Shown one piece after another: positions 14,772-23,180 of a stretch of DNA of 38,366 nt. This stretch comes from an uncultured Muribaculaceae bacterium (lineage in GTDB: Bacteria > Bacteroidota > Bacteroidia > Bacteroidales > Muribaculaceae), in assembly GCA_910585755.1 (NCBI GenBank), contig CAJUFH010000024.1, positions 1 to 38,366 on the forward strand, in the 5' to 3' direction. The position numbers and the translations under genes are program-made. The notes beneath the pieces are model-generated. The model saw only the letters and a program-made list of their open reading frames with translations, was not told the DNA's origin and made no database searches. Within the stretch, counting starts at the first letter, position 1. The number at the start of each line of letters is the position of its first letter.

Positions 14772-17700
14772 ATGAAAACCAATCTTAAATCACATTCAGC
14801 CATGAAGACTGCCGTCGTCTCTCTCCTGGTGGCTCTGATGGCGCTCGGCAGCTTCGCCGCCTCCGCGGCGAACACCATTAGCGGCATCGTGGTCGACCTC
14901 GACAACGGGGAGTCGGTAATCGGCGCCACGATTGCCGTCGGAGGCAAAGCCGCCAGTATGATTACCGACGTCAACGGCGAATTTTCTTTCAGCTACGACA
15001 AGCCCGAAGCGACCATCGAAATCCGCTCGATAGGCTACGAGACGCAGACCGTAACCGTAAGCGCCTCGAAAAAGAACAGCATCCGCATGCGCCCCTCGAC
15101 GGCCCTGCTCGACGAGGTTGTCGTGGTCGGCTACGGCACGACTACACGCAAGGATGTGACAGGTGCCGTGTCGAAAGTCAACGTCCAGGATATGCGGAAG
15201 GCTCCCGTCTCAAACTTCGAGGAGGCGCTGGCCGGACGTGTCGCCGGCGTCCAGTCGACAAGTAGCGACGGACAGCCCGGCAGCGATCTTAATATCGTGA
15301 TTCGAGGCAACAACTCCGTGACCCAGAGCAACGCGCCCCTCTACGTAGTCGACGGTTTCCCCCTGGAAACCTCGCTGGGCAATGTGCTCAACCCCGAGGA
15401 AATAGAGTCGATGGAAATCCTTAAGGATGCCTCGGCGACCGCCATATACGGCGCCCGCGGCGCGAACGGCGTTATCCTTATCACGACCAAGAAGGGTAAG
15501 GTCGGCCGTCCGGTCGTTACCTACAACCTCAATATGGGCGTGCAGCGCGCGATCAAGCGCCAGGATGTGCTTGACCCCTATGAGTTCGTCCGTTACCAGC
15601 TCGATGTCAACCCTGCGCTCTATACCTCGATGTATCTCGGTTCGGAAAAGACGCTCGACGACTACCGTAACGAAAAGGGGATTGACTGGCAGGACCAGGT
15701 GCTCCGCAACGCGTTCGTAATGAACCACAACCTCGCAGTCCGCGGCGGCACGGAGAATACCCGATACTCCATTTCCGGCAGCGTGGCCCATCAGGACGGT
15801 GTGATCGTCAACAGCGGTTTCCGCAAATACCAGGGCCGTCTCAACCTCGAGCAGAACCTGAGCCGCAAGGTGAAAGTCGGCCTCAACCTCAACTATACCT
15901 ATACCAAGAAGTTCGGTACCATTGCCGCAGAGCAGAACTCCTCCCCGACAGCCTCGATTATGTACAGTATGTGGGGCTATCGTCCCGTAGGCTCCCTCTG
16001 GCAGGAAAATCTTCTCGACGACCTTTATGACGACTCGCTCGACTCAAACCGCGACTACCGCATCAACCCCGTTATGGCGGCCGAGAACGAGTACAACCCG
16101 ATGTACACCTCGACCTTCATTTCCAACGCTTTCTTCCAGTGGAAGATTCTCGACAACCTGGTGCTCCGCATTACCGGCGGCTATAACAGAATCAATCAGA
16201 AGCGCGAGGTTTTCAACAACTCGAAGTCGCGCCTCGGCCATCCCAGGACCAACGAGAAGGTCAACGGCTCGATTACCCATTACGAGCGTACCAACTTCCT
16301 CAACGAGAATACACTGACCTATATCTTCAAGCTCAAGAAAGGGCATAACCTCAAACTTCTCGGAGGCTTTACCCTCCAGGACAACCGCTTCGCCTCCGAC
16401 GGCTTTACCGCCATCAATGTTCCCAACGAGGAGCTGGGAATCGCCGGGCTCGACGAGGGTACGGTCACAAAGGCCCCGGTCTCCCGTACCGGCAACTCCC
16501 TTATGTCGTTCCTCGCCCGTGCCGACTATAACTATAAGTCGCGCTATATGCTGACGGTTTCCTACCGCGCCGACGGCAGCTCGAAATTCCCCAAGGCCAA
16601 CCGTTGGGCCTCATTCCCTTCCGCGGCGGTCGCGTGGGGTTTCGGCCAGGAACCTTTTATGAAGAACCTTACGTGGTGGAACGCCGGCAAACTCCGTTTC
16701 GGTGTCGGCTCGACCGGTAACAACCGCGTCAGCGACTACGCCGCCCTTACCTCCCTCGTGATTTCCCCGACCAGCGGATATTCTGTCAACAACTCTCCGC
16801 TGAAGGGTGTGGTACCCGCCGCACTCGGCAATACCGACCTCAAATGGGAGACCACCGTGCAGTACAACGTCGGCCTTGACCTCGCCTTCCTCGACGACCG
16901 TATCAACTTTACCGCCGACTGGTACTACAAGAAAACCAAAGACCTTCTGCTAAACGCGACCCTCGCTCCCTCGATGGGCTTCCTTAACGCCTACCGCAAT
17001 ATCGGCAGCGTTTCTAACAGCGGTCTGGAGCTGACCCTGAACACTGTCAACATCCGCAACCGCGACTTCGAGTGGGATTCCAGCTTCAATATCTCCTTCA
17101 ACCGCAACAAGGTAATCTCCCTGAACGAGAATGAGCCCTCCCTTGCCACCCGCGTTACATGGGGCAACTTCAACAACGCCTATCCCTATATCGCTATTCC
17201 CGGCCAGCCGATCGCTATGTTCTACGGCTACCTCTTCGATGGGATATATCAGTATTCCGATTTCGATAAGGTGGGCAACGATTATGTTCTCAAAGCCGGA
17301 ATCCCCAACAACGGCAACGACCGCGCGAACATACAGCCGGGCGACATACGCTACCGCGATATCAACGGCGACGGCCAGGTTGACAGCTACGACCTTACGA
17401 TTATCGGTAACCCGAACCCGAAATTCATAGGCGGTTTCACCAATAATTTCCGCTACCGCGATTTCGACCTCTCGATTTTCCTCCAGTTCTCCTATGGCGG
17501 TCAGATTCAGAATGCCAACCGTATCGAGTTTGAAGGGGGCGACCCGACGACGCGCACATCCCTCAATATGTTCGCTTCCGTCAAGGACCGCTGGACCCCG
17601 GAAAACCCCTCCAACACCCTCTTCCGCGTCGGCGGACAAGGCCCGACGGCCTACTCCGACCGCACAATCGAGGATGGCTCCTACCTCCGCCTGAAGACCG

Positions 17701-17918
17701 TAACGCTCGGCTACACTCTCCCAGCCGCTCTGACAAAGCGTGTCGGAATCAACTCCCTCCGTTTCTACGCCTCCGCCCAGAACCTCCTTACCTGGACTAA
17801 GTATTCGGGTCTCGACCCCGAGGTCTCAACCTACGACACGGCCCTGACTCCTGCGTTCGACTGGTCTCCTTATCCCCGTTCGCGCACTATGACCCTCGGT
17901 CTCGAACTCTCCTTCTAA
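14772..17918 (+). CDS. SusC-like TonB-dependent outer-membrane transporter
   Basis: A 1048-residue SusC/RagA-family protein. Order: signal peptide (about 1-33), carboxypeptidase-regulatory-like domain (about 35-107, starting ISGIVVDLDNGE), TonB-box region DEVVVVGYGT (114-123), plug domain (about 125-240, with RGNNSVTQSNAPLYVVDG), then the beta-barrel to a terminal aromatic residue (LGLELSF). It imports oligosaccharides across the outer membrane using TonB energy, with the SusD-like lipoprotein as lid. It starts 9 bases after the oxidoreductase stop. An internal Met at residue 11 could be an alternative start that would also leave a good signal peptide. There is no N-terminal extension for anti-sigma signalling, consistent with control by the LacI-type regulator instead of a sigma/anti-sigma pair. 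Confidence 0.97.
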   Translation: MKTNLKSHSAMKTAVVSLLVALMALGSFAASAANTISGIVVDLDNGESVIGATIAVGGKAASMITDVNGEFSFSYDKPEATIEIRSIGYETQTVTVSASKKNSIRMRPSTALLDEVVVVGYGTTTRKDVTGAVSKVNVQDMRKAPVSNFEEALAGRVAGVQSTSSDGQPGSDLNIVIRGNNSVTQSNAPLYVVDGFPLETSLGNVLNPEEIESMEILKDASATAIYGARGANGVILITTKKGKVGRPVVTYNLNMGVQRAIKRQDVLDPYEFVRYQLDVNPALYTSMYLGSEKTLDDYRNEKGIDWQDQVLRNAFVMNHNLAVRGGTENTRYSISGSVAHQDGVIVNSGFRKYQGRLNLEQNLSRKVKVGLNLNYTYTKKFGTIAAEQNSSPTASIMYSMWGYRPVGSLWQENLLDDLYDDSLDSNRDYRINPVMAAENEYNPMYTSTFISNAFFQWKILDNLVLRITGGYNRINQKREVFNNSKSRLGHPRTNEKVNGSITHYERTNFLNENTLTYIFKLKKGHNLKLLGGFTLQDNRFASDGFTAINVPNEELGIAGLDEGTVTKAPVSRTGNSLMSFLARADYNYKSRYMLTVSYRADGSSKFPKANRWASFPSAAVAWGFGQEPFMKNLTWWNAGKLRFGVGSTGNNRVSDYAALTSLVISPTSGYSVNNSPLKGVVPAALGNTDLKWETTVQYNVGLDLAFLDDRINFTADWYYKKTKDLLLNATLAPSMGFLNAYRNIGSVSNSGLELTLNTVNIRNRDFEWDSSFNISFNRNKVISLNENEPSLATRVTWGNFNNAYPYIAIPGQPIAMFYGYLFDGIYQYSDFDKVGNDYVLKAGIPNNGNDRANIQPGDIRYRDINGDGQVDSYDLTIIGNPNPKFIGGFTNNFRYRDFDLSIFLQFSYGGQIQNANRIEFEGGDPTTRTSLNMFASVKDRWTPENPSNTLFRVGGQGPTAYSDRTIEDGSYLRLKTVTLGYTLPAALTKRVGINSLRFYASAQNLLTWTKYSGLDPEVSTYDTALTPAFDWSPYPRSRTMTLGLELSF

Positions 17919-17940
17919 CCTTCTTAATTTGAACAGCAAG

Positions 17941-19512
17941 ATGAAAAAATATATATCGGCGATAGCCATGGGGGCCGCGCTCCTCTTCTCCTCCTGCGAC
18001 GATTTCCTCGACAAGGAGCCGGACTTCCTCTCGCCCGACCACTACTATAAGACCTCCGAGCAGGTCGAGTCTGCCCTCAACGGGGTTTATAACCGCCTGA
18101 TCGACCCCAACGGCCGTATGTACTCGAAGGCGCTCTACTCCTACTTCGCGATCAGCGACGAGGCGTTCTACAAGAACATCTCGATCAACAATATCCGCGT
18201 CATGCAGTTCGATGCCGGAAGCCTCGACATAGGCCGCTTCTGGGAAGCGCTATACGAGGGCGTCAGCCGTGCGAACTACCTCCTCGCGTATACCGACGAA
18301 TCAGCTCTCGACACCCCCGAGAAGGCGGCTATGAAAGGTGAGGCGCTTTTCCTCCGCGGCTATTACTACTTCCTGCTGACCTCATATTTCGGCGAGGTGC
18401 CTCTGAAACTTACCCCCACGGAATCCCCTAATGAGAAACCGCAGGGAAAGGCTTCGCTCGAAGCGATTTATACCCAGATTGTAAAGGATATGCGCGACGC
18501 CGAGAAGCTGGTCCTCGATATCGACCAGTTGGGTACCAACGAGCGTGTCTCCAAGACTGCCGTCCAGGCTGTTCTCGCCCGCGTCTACCTGAAAATGGCC
18601 GGCGCTCCCTTGAACGATGAGGCCCGTTACGCCGACGCGCTGACTTACGCTAACCTCGTCGTCTCCTCCGCAAAACACGAGCTTAACCGTGATTATCAGC
18701 AGATTTTCATCAACCACTCCCAGGATATCAACGACCCCGGGGAATGTATCTGGGAAGTCGGGATGTACGGTAACAAAATCGGTACGGAAGACCTTGCCGG
18801 TAGCGTGGGCGTTGAAAATGGAATCCTCTGCCGCGACGTGAACATCGGTTATTCAGGTGGAGCGATGCAGGTTACAAAACGCCTCTACGATGCTTTCGAG
18901 GAAGGTGACCTCCGCCGCGACTGGAATATCGCCCCGTACTATTACGATACTGACGCCAATACCGGCGTTACCTCCCGCAAGTACTTCACGGAAAAGCAGA
19001 TTTACAACCGCAACCCGGGTAAGTGGCGTCGCGAGTACGAAATCGGTACAAAGGCCCAGCTCTACAACTCCACCAATTTCCCCATCATTCGTTACAGCGA
19101 TGTCCTTCTGATGAAGGCCGAGGCAATCAATGCCGTGAACCACGGGCCCAACGATGAAGCCTACGAGGCTATCAACCAGGTACGCCGCCGCGCCTGGGGC
19201 CTCGACCCCGCCGTGCCCTCTCCCGACTGCGACCTCGCCGGACTCGGTGGTGAGCAGGAATTTCTCGAAGCGGTGCAGAAGGAGCGTTTCTGTGAACTTT
19301 GCTTCGAAGGGCAGCGCAAGCTCGACCTGATACGCTGGGGTATCTACGTATCGACGATGAACGACTACGGCCGCGAGGCTGCCGCCGACGGCGGTTCCTT
19401 CTCCTACGCCGGTAACTCCGGCAACAACGTTACCGCCCGCAACGTCCTCTTCCCGATCCCCAACAACGAGCTTACCATCAACAAGCTCATGACCCAGAAC
19501 CCCGGCTGGTAA
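17941..19512 (+). CDS. SusD-like outer-membrane glycan-binding lipoprotein
   Basis: A 523-residue SusD/RagB-family lipoprotein. The signal peptide ends in a lipobox with Cys19 (LLFSSC) followed by DDFLDKEPD, the usual SusD beginning. TPR-like helices appear as in the segment around ALFLRGYYYFLLTSYFGEVPL. The C-terminal part contains the conserved LMKAEAIN and RFCELCFEGQRKLDLIRWG segments. It forms the lid of the SusC transporter encoded 22 bases upstream. ATG 17941 is chosen over a TTG 12 bases earlier because it gives a standard lipoprotein signal. A 273-base gap with repeats follows, so expression of the next genes may be stepped down. Confidence 0.97.
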   Translation: MKKYISAIAMGAALLFSSCDDFLDKEPDFLSPDHYYKTSEQVESALNGVYNRLIDPNGRMYSKALYSYFAISDEAFYKNISINNIRVMQFDAGSLDIGRFWEALYEGVSRANYLLAYTDESALDTPEKAAMKGEALFLRGYYYFLLTSYFGEVPLKLTPTESPNEKPQGKASLEAIYTQIVKDMRDAEKLVLDIDQLGTNERVSKTAVQAVLARVYLKMAGAPLNDEARYADALTYANLVVSSAKHELNRDYQQIFINHSQDINDPGECIWEVGMYGNKIGTEDLAGSVGVENGILCRDVNIGYSGGAMQVTKRLYDAFEEGDLRRDWNIAPYYYDTDANTGVTSRKYFTEKQIYNRNPGKWRREYEIGTKAQLYNSTNFPIIRYSDVLLMKAEAINAVNHGPNDEAYEAINQVRRRAWGLDPAVPSPDCDLAGLGGEQEFLEAVQKERFCELCFEGQRKLDLIRWGIYVSTMNDYGREAAADGGSFSYAGNSGNNVTARNVLFPIPNNELTINKLMTQNPGW

Positions 19513-19614
19513 CCCGCCTTCCCCCCGCCTCTTTCCCCTCCCTCTGCGGCCCGGTTTCTCTCCCTCTCTCCTCCGTTCGGCTCCCCTCCGAATGGGTTCT
19601 GATCCCGGTGTGAG

Positions 19615-19629
19615 GGGGCCTGCGGCCCC
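19615..19629. repeat. GC hairpin in the SusD-to-lipoprotein gap
   Basis: GGGGCC (19615-19620) pairs with GGCCCC (19624-19629) around TGC. There is no T tract, so it is not a standard terminator, but it could slow transcription or protect the upstream SusCD mRNA. It lies 12 bases before copy 3 of the dispersed repeat. Confidence 0.5.
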
Positions 19630-19640
19630 GAAGTTGCCTC

Positions 19641-19680
19641 TTGGTGCGCGAGGCGTAAGCCGAGCGAAGAAAAGGCGTTC
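19641..19680 (+). repeat. Dispersed GGTGCGCGAGGCG repeat, copy 3
   Basis: The core at 19641-19670 is identical to copy 2, with the tail AAAGGCGTTC resembling copy 1. It is preceded by a C/T-rich tract (19513-19575). It is followed by a second unit (about 19688-19735) that opens with the same GGTGCGC lead-in and carries a GAGCGAGC...GCGAGCGG inverted motif. It lies inside the operon. Confidence 0.85.
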
Positions 19681-19785
19681 CCCTTTCGGGTGCGCGGCCT
19701 GTCGGGTGGAGCGAGCTTTAGCGAGCGGCGCGTCTGCCCTCCCTCTTTCTCCCTCTCTGTTTTAATAACCTTTCCTCCAAAGAAA

Positions 19786-20676
19786 ATGAAGTTCAATAAA
19801 TCCTCCCTGTTATCTCTCCTCGCTTTGGCTCTCGCCTCCTGCTCCCAGGAGGCCCCTGATTCAAACCTCTCGGTTTCCCTCGCCAACCCCCCATGCAAGG
19901 CCGGCGAACCCGTGACCTTCAAAATCAGCGGCGATGCCGACAATATCGTCTTTTATTCCGGCGAAGTAGGCCATGAATACGGCCTGCGCGACCGCCAGTA
20001 TGCCGACAACGACTTGATGGTTGACTTTGTCTCCTTCACAGACCAGTCAACCGGAATCCATCCCAACTTCCAGATTCTCCTCAGCAGCGACTTCAACGGC
20101 ATCTACGACGCCGAGAATGTGGCGGCTGCCACCTGGACCGATGTCACCGGCGAGTTTGCCCTTCCCGCCAAGACAAGCACCAACACCCCCTCCGGCGAGG
20201 TCAACCTCAAGCGCTTTGTCGGCGAGGATAACGACGCTCTGGTATATCTCGCGTTCCGTTATTTCGACCTCGACGGTGCGGCTCAGAAAAACCGCTGGGT
20301 GGTGAGAAGCATCTACATCCGCAAAGTTTCCCCCGAAGGTCAGGAAACCCTCCTCGCCGATATTAAGACCGCCGGGTGGCAGAATGTCGCTCTTTCCGGC
20401 ACAATGAAGTGGACCCTCCCCGGTTCACAGCTCCTCGCTGCCGGAAATACCTCCACCAACGATAAGGATGCTTGGGTTGTTTCCAAGGGTTTCAACCTCC
20501 GTTCAGCGGAACCCTCGACCGGCATCGTGCTGAAAAACATAGCTACCGACCTCTCTCAGTACCAGTACGTCTACGAGAAGCCCGGAACCTACGAGGCTGT
20601 TTTCGCCGCGACCTCCGTATGGTACAACAGTAGCTCTTCCTCCACTACAACTGTCAAAGTGACCGTAACAGAATAA
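19786..20676 (+). CDS. SusE/F-position surface glycan-binding lipoprotein (DUF5017-like)
   Basis: A 296-residue lipoprotein. The signal peptide ends with the lipobox LALASCS (Cys18). An Ig-like or PKD-like segment begins about residue 25 and includes VTFKISGDADNIVFYSGE, which is typical of DUF5017-type proteins found next to SusCD. A beta-sandwich (about 75-200) and a second Ig-like strand set end at VKVTVTE. It should sit on the cell surface and help bind the polysaccharide. The frame is open further upstream through the repeat region, but ATG 19786 gives the lipoprotein signal and avoids the repeat. It is 9 bases from the next gene. The family placement is from memory of the motif; the position and lipobox are firm. 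Confidence 0.85.
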   Translation: MKFNKSSLLSLLALALASCSQEAPDSNLSVSLANPPCKAGEPVTFKISGDADNIVFYSGEVGHEYGLRDRQYADNDLMVDFVSFTDQSTGIHPNFQILLSSDFNGIYDAENVAAATWTDVTGEFALPAKTSTNTPSGEVNLKRFVGEDNDALVYLAFRYFDLDGAAQKNRWVVRSIYIRKVSPEGQETLLADIKTAGWQNVALSGTMKWTLPGSQLLAAGNTSTNDKDAWVVSKGFNLRSAEPSTGIVLKNIATDLSQYQYVYEKPGTYEAVFAATSVWYNSSSSSTTTVKVTVTE

Positions 20677-20685
20677 CGAGAACTA

Positions 20686-23178
20686 ATGCGCCGTATTTCC
20701 GTCATATCCCTCCCGATTGCCGCTCTTTTGCTTCCTGCCGTTGCGGGGGCTGCCAAGTCCGTTACCCTCGCCAACGACAGCGTCGCTCTTACCTGGCGGA
20801 ACTCCCCCGCGGGATGGCAGCTCGCTTCCGTCGAGGCTGGCGGCGTGGCTGCGGCCCCGCTTCCCGGGCTGCATTCGGTGCTCTTCAGTGCCAATCAGCC
20901 TTCCCGCGAACCCCTCGCTCCCGCTGACTTCGGGGGCGAGGATGGATTCCCGGAATCCCAGTACCGCTACGTCATCCCCTCATGGCGCGAGGCCACTACA
21001 CCCGTCGCGCTGAACAGGGCAGGGGAGGAGCTGGCCTATTTCCCGAAAACAATTCGCAAAACGGCTCCGGATGCCCTGTCTATGGAATACGTCGGCAACG
21101 GATTCTCCATAGTCGAGACCTGGAGGCTTTGCGGCGGCAGCGACGTATGCGTGACTCTCTCGCTCCGGGCAGATAAGAATGGCTGGTACTCTATCGCCAC
21201 CCCCTCGCTGACGGCTCTCCGGCCTGAGGATGTCGATTTCGCCCTTATCCCGGGCGTGCTCCACGGCCACGAGCTTAATGGTGATTTTTCCCGCGCCTAC
21301 GCCTACGGCTGGGGCATACCGGCCCTCCCGGTTCTTTTCCGCGAGCGCTCAACCTCGACCCTTACCTCGATGGTTACCTCGAAAAATGGTTTGACGGTGG
21401 CCGTCACTGCCGAGCCGGGGACCGCTGCCGAACCCTGGGGCGTTGACAAGCGCAATACCGGCGTATGGTGTCTCGGTCTGTCGGCGATGAACCGCCGCGG
21501 GGAGATAACCCCGACGCTCTATCATCCCGTGCTCGGTGAGGAGGATTCCTATATGAAGGCCGGCGAGGAGCGTGGCTTCTCGATCCGTTATACGATTACG
21601 AAAAGCGATTGGTGGCCCGTGTTCAACCACGTTGTCAACGATATTTACCGCTTCGACGATGCCCTGGCTTTAAGAACTAACAAGCGCTCCCTTACTGACC
21701 GTCTTTACGGCATACACCGCTATGTTGTCAACGACAGCACCTCCAAATGGCATACCGTGCTGTTCGAGGGTGACACAATCGGGGCGCAGGAATATCTCGG
21801 CGGCGTGTATCTCGCGAAAAAGGACGCGATGAAGAACGCCGACTACGGCGCGATGTGGATGCTCGGAGCGCTTACCGGCGACTCTCTGCTTACCGCGAAG
21901 CGCCTTCCTTACGCCCTGAATTTCAAGCTCAGGCAGCAGCATGCCGCCGACGGATTTATGCGCGGGGCTTCCCGCGGACAGTATTATCTCCGCAACCTGG
22001 GCCGCTTCGTCGAGGAATGGGGGCCCTATACCGAGCCGATCGCGACAACCTACTATATGCTGATGGATCTCGGCAATATCTCCCTCTTCGAGCCTGACAA
22101 CGCGGAGGTCAGGGAGCGCGTGCGCGAAGCTGCCGACTGCCTGCTCCGCTGGCAGGATGCCGACGGTTCCTGGGCGGTGGCCTACGACGATGCTACCGGC
22201 CGGAAGGCCTTTGAAGACCTGAAGGACTATCGTCCGACTTTCTACGGCCTCCTGATTGCCTATCGGATTCTCGGCGATGAAAAATATCTCGCCGCTGCCA
22301 GGCGAGGGGCCGACTGGCTGATTGAGAACGCTGTCGGGCCGGACAAGTGGCTCGGCGTGTGCGGCGATACCCGTTTTGCCGCCGATTTCGCGACGGCGCA
22401 GGCTGCCGAGGCTCTTATGGAGTTGGCGGATATTACCGGCGAGCGGCGTTATCTCGAAGCCGCCGTGCGCACGGCCCGCTTCTATACTACTTCGGTATAC
22501 ACCAACCCGATAGCTTCCGAAAGGGATGTGACGGTAAAGGGTGTTCCCCGGAAGCAATGGGAAATCACTACTTCCGGCCTCTCGTACGAACATGGGGGCA
22601 TCATCGGTTCCGCCAACCTCCACGGACCTATTCTTCTCGCGTCCCATGCCGGAATGTTCGTCAGGATGTTCCGCCTGACAGGCGACAGGATTTTCCTCGA
22701 TATGGCGCGGGCTGCCGCCGTCGGTCGCGATGCGTTTGTCGACGACGAGACCGCCGTCGCATCCTATTACTGGAACGCTATGAACCGCGGTGCCGGACCT
22801 TATCCCCACCACGCCTGGTGGCAGATGGGGTGGATTACCGACTATCTCCTGGCGGAGCTTGAAGCGCGCAGCGACGGCAAAATCTCTTTCCCCGCCGGAT
22901 TCATTACCCCCAAGGTTGGTCCCCACAGGACTTTCGGTTTCGCCCCCGGAAAGGTCTATGGCGAGGAAGCGCGGTTAGTGATGATTCCCGGCTTTGCGAA
23001 ATCGGATAATCCGAATGTCGAGGTGCTGTTGGCCGAGACCGACGCGGAAATTATCCTGATGCTGATGAATGACCTGGGTGCCTCTCAGTCGGCCTCCATT
23101 ACAATCAATTCCGGGGATACCCGCAAGGTCTCCCTCCCCCCATACGGCCTCCAAACAATCAAAGTAAAAAAGAATTGA
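20686..23178 (+). CDS. Exported alpha/alpha-toroid protein, putative glycan-degrading enzyme (paralogue C)
   Basis: An 830-residue exported protein (signal peptide about 1-22, ending VAGAA). The N-terminal third (about 25-320) looks like an all-beta domain. The middle (about 340-690) has helical-hairpin repeats of the type ILGDEKYLAAARRGADWL, ITGERRYLEAAVRTA and LTGDRIFLDMARAAA, the usual sign of an (alpha/alpha) toroid found in GH88, GH105, GH127 and many lyases. Candidate catalytic residues are in YEHGG (about 623-627) and PYPHHAWWQMGW (near 705). The C-terminal stretch matches the 6475 and 23181 proteins (DYLLAELEARSDGKISFP, VYGEEARL, DNPNVEVLLA). No T9SS tail, so probably periplasmic. It does not clearly match a named family; glycosidase, lyase or epimerase are all open. 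It is 2 bases from the next gene. Confidence 0.8.
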   Translation: MRRISVISLPIAALLLPAVAGAAKSVTLANDSVALTWRNSPAGWQLASVEAGGVAAAPLPGLHSVLFSANQPSREPLAPADFGGEDGFPESQYRYVIPSWREATTPVALNRAGEELAYFPKTIRKTAPDALSMEYVGNGFSIVETWRLCGGSDVCVTLSLRADKNGWYSIATPSLTALRPEDVDFALIPGVLHGHELNGDFSRAYAYGWGIPALPVLFRERSTSTLTSMVTSKNGLTVAVTAEPGTAAEPWGVDKRNTGVWCLGLSAMNRRGEITPTLYHPVLGEEDSYMKAGEERGFSIRYTITKSDWWPVFNHVVNDIYRFDDALALRTNKRSLTDRLYGIHRYVVNDSTSKWHTVLFEGDTIGAQEYLGGVYLAKKDAMKNADYGAMWMLGALTGDSLLTAKRLPYALNFKLRQQHAADGFMRGASRGQYYLRNLGRFVEEWGPYTEPIATTYYMLMDLGNISLFEPDNAEVRERVREAADCLLRWQDADGSWAVAYDDATGRKAFEDLKDYRPTFYGLLIAYRILGDEKYLAAARRGADWLIENAVGPDKWLGVCGDTRFAADFATAQAAEALMELADITGERRYLEAAVRTARFYTTSVYTNPIASERDVTVKGVPRKQWEITTSGLSYEHGGIIGSANLHGPILLASHAGMFVRMFRLTGDRIFLDMARAAAVGRDAFVDDETAVASYYWNAMNRGAGPYPHHAWWQMGWITDYLLAELEARSDGKISFPAGFITPKVGPHRTFGFAPGKVYGEEARLVMIPGFAKSDNPNVEVLLAETDAEIILMLMNDLGASQSASITINSGDTRKVSLPPYGLQTIKVKKN

Positions 23179-23180
23179 CC

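Noticed and set aside
19615..19629. Terminator between SusD and the glycan-binding lipoprotein
   Set aside because: The stem is short and has no T tract; the following genes lack a visible promoter, so read-through from the upstream operon is more likely.
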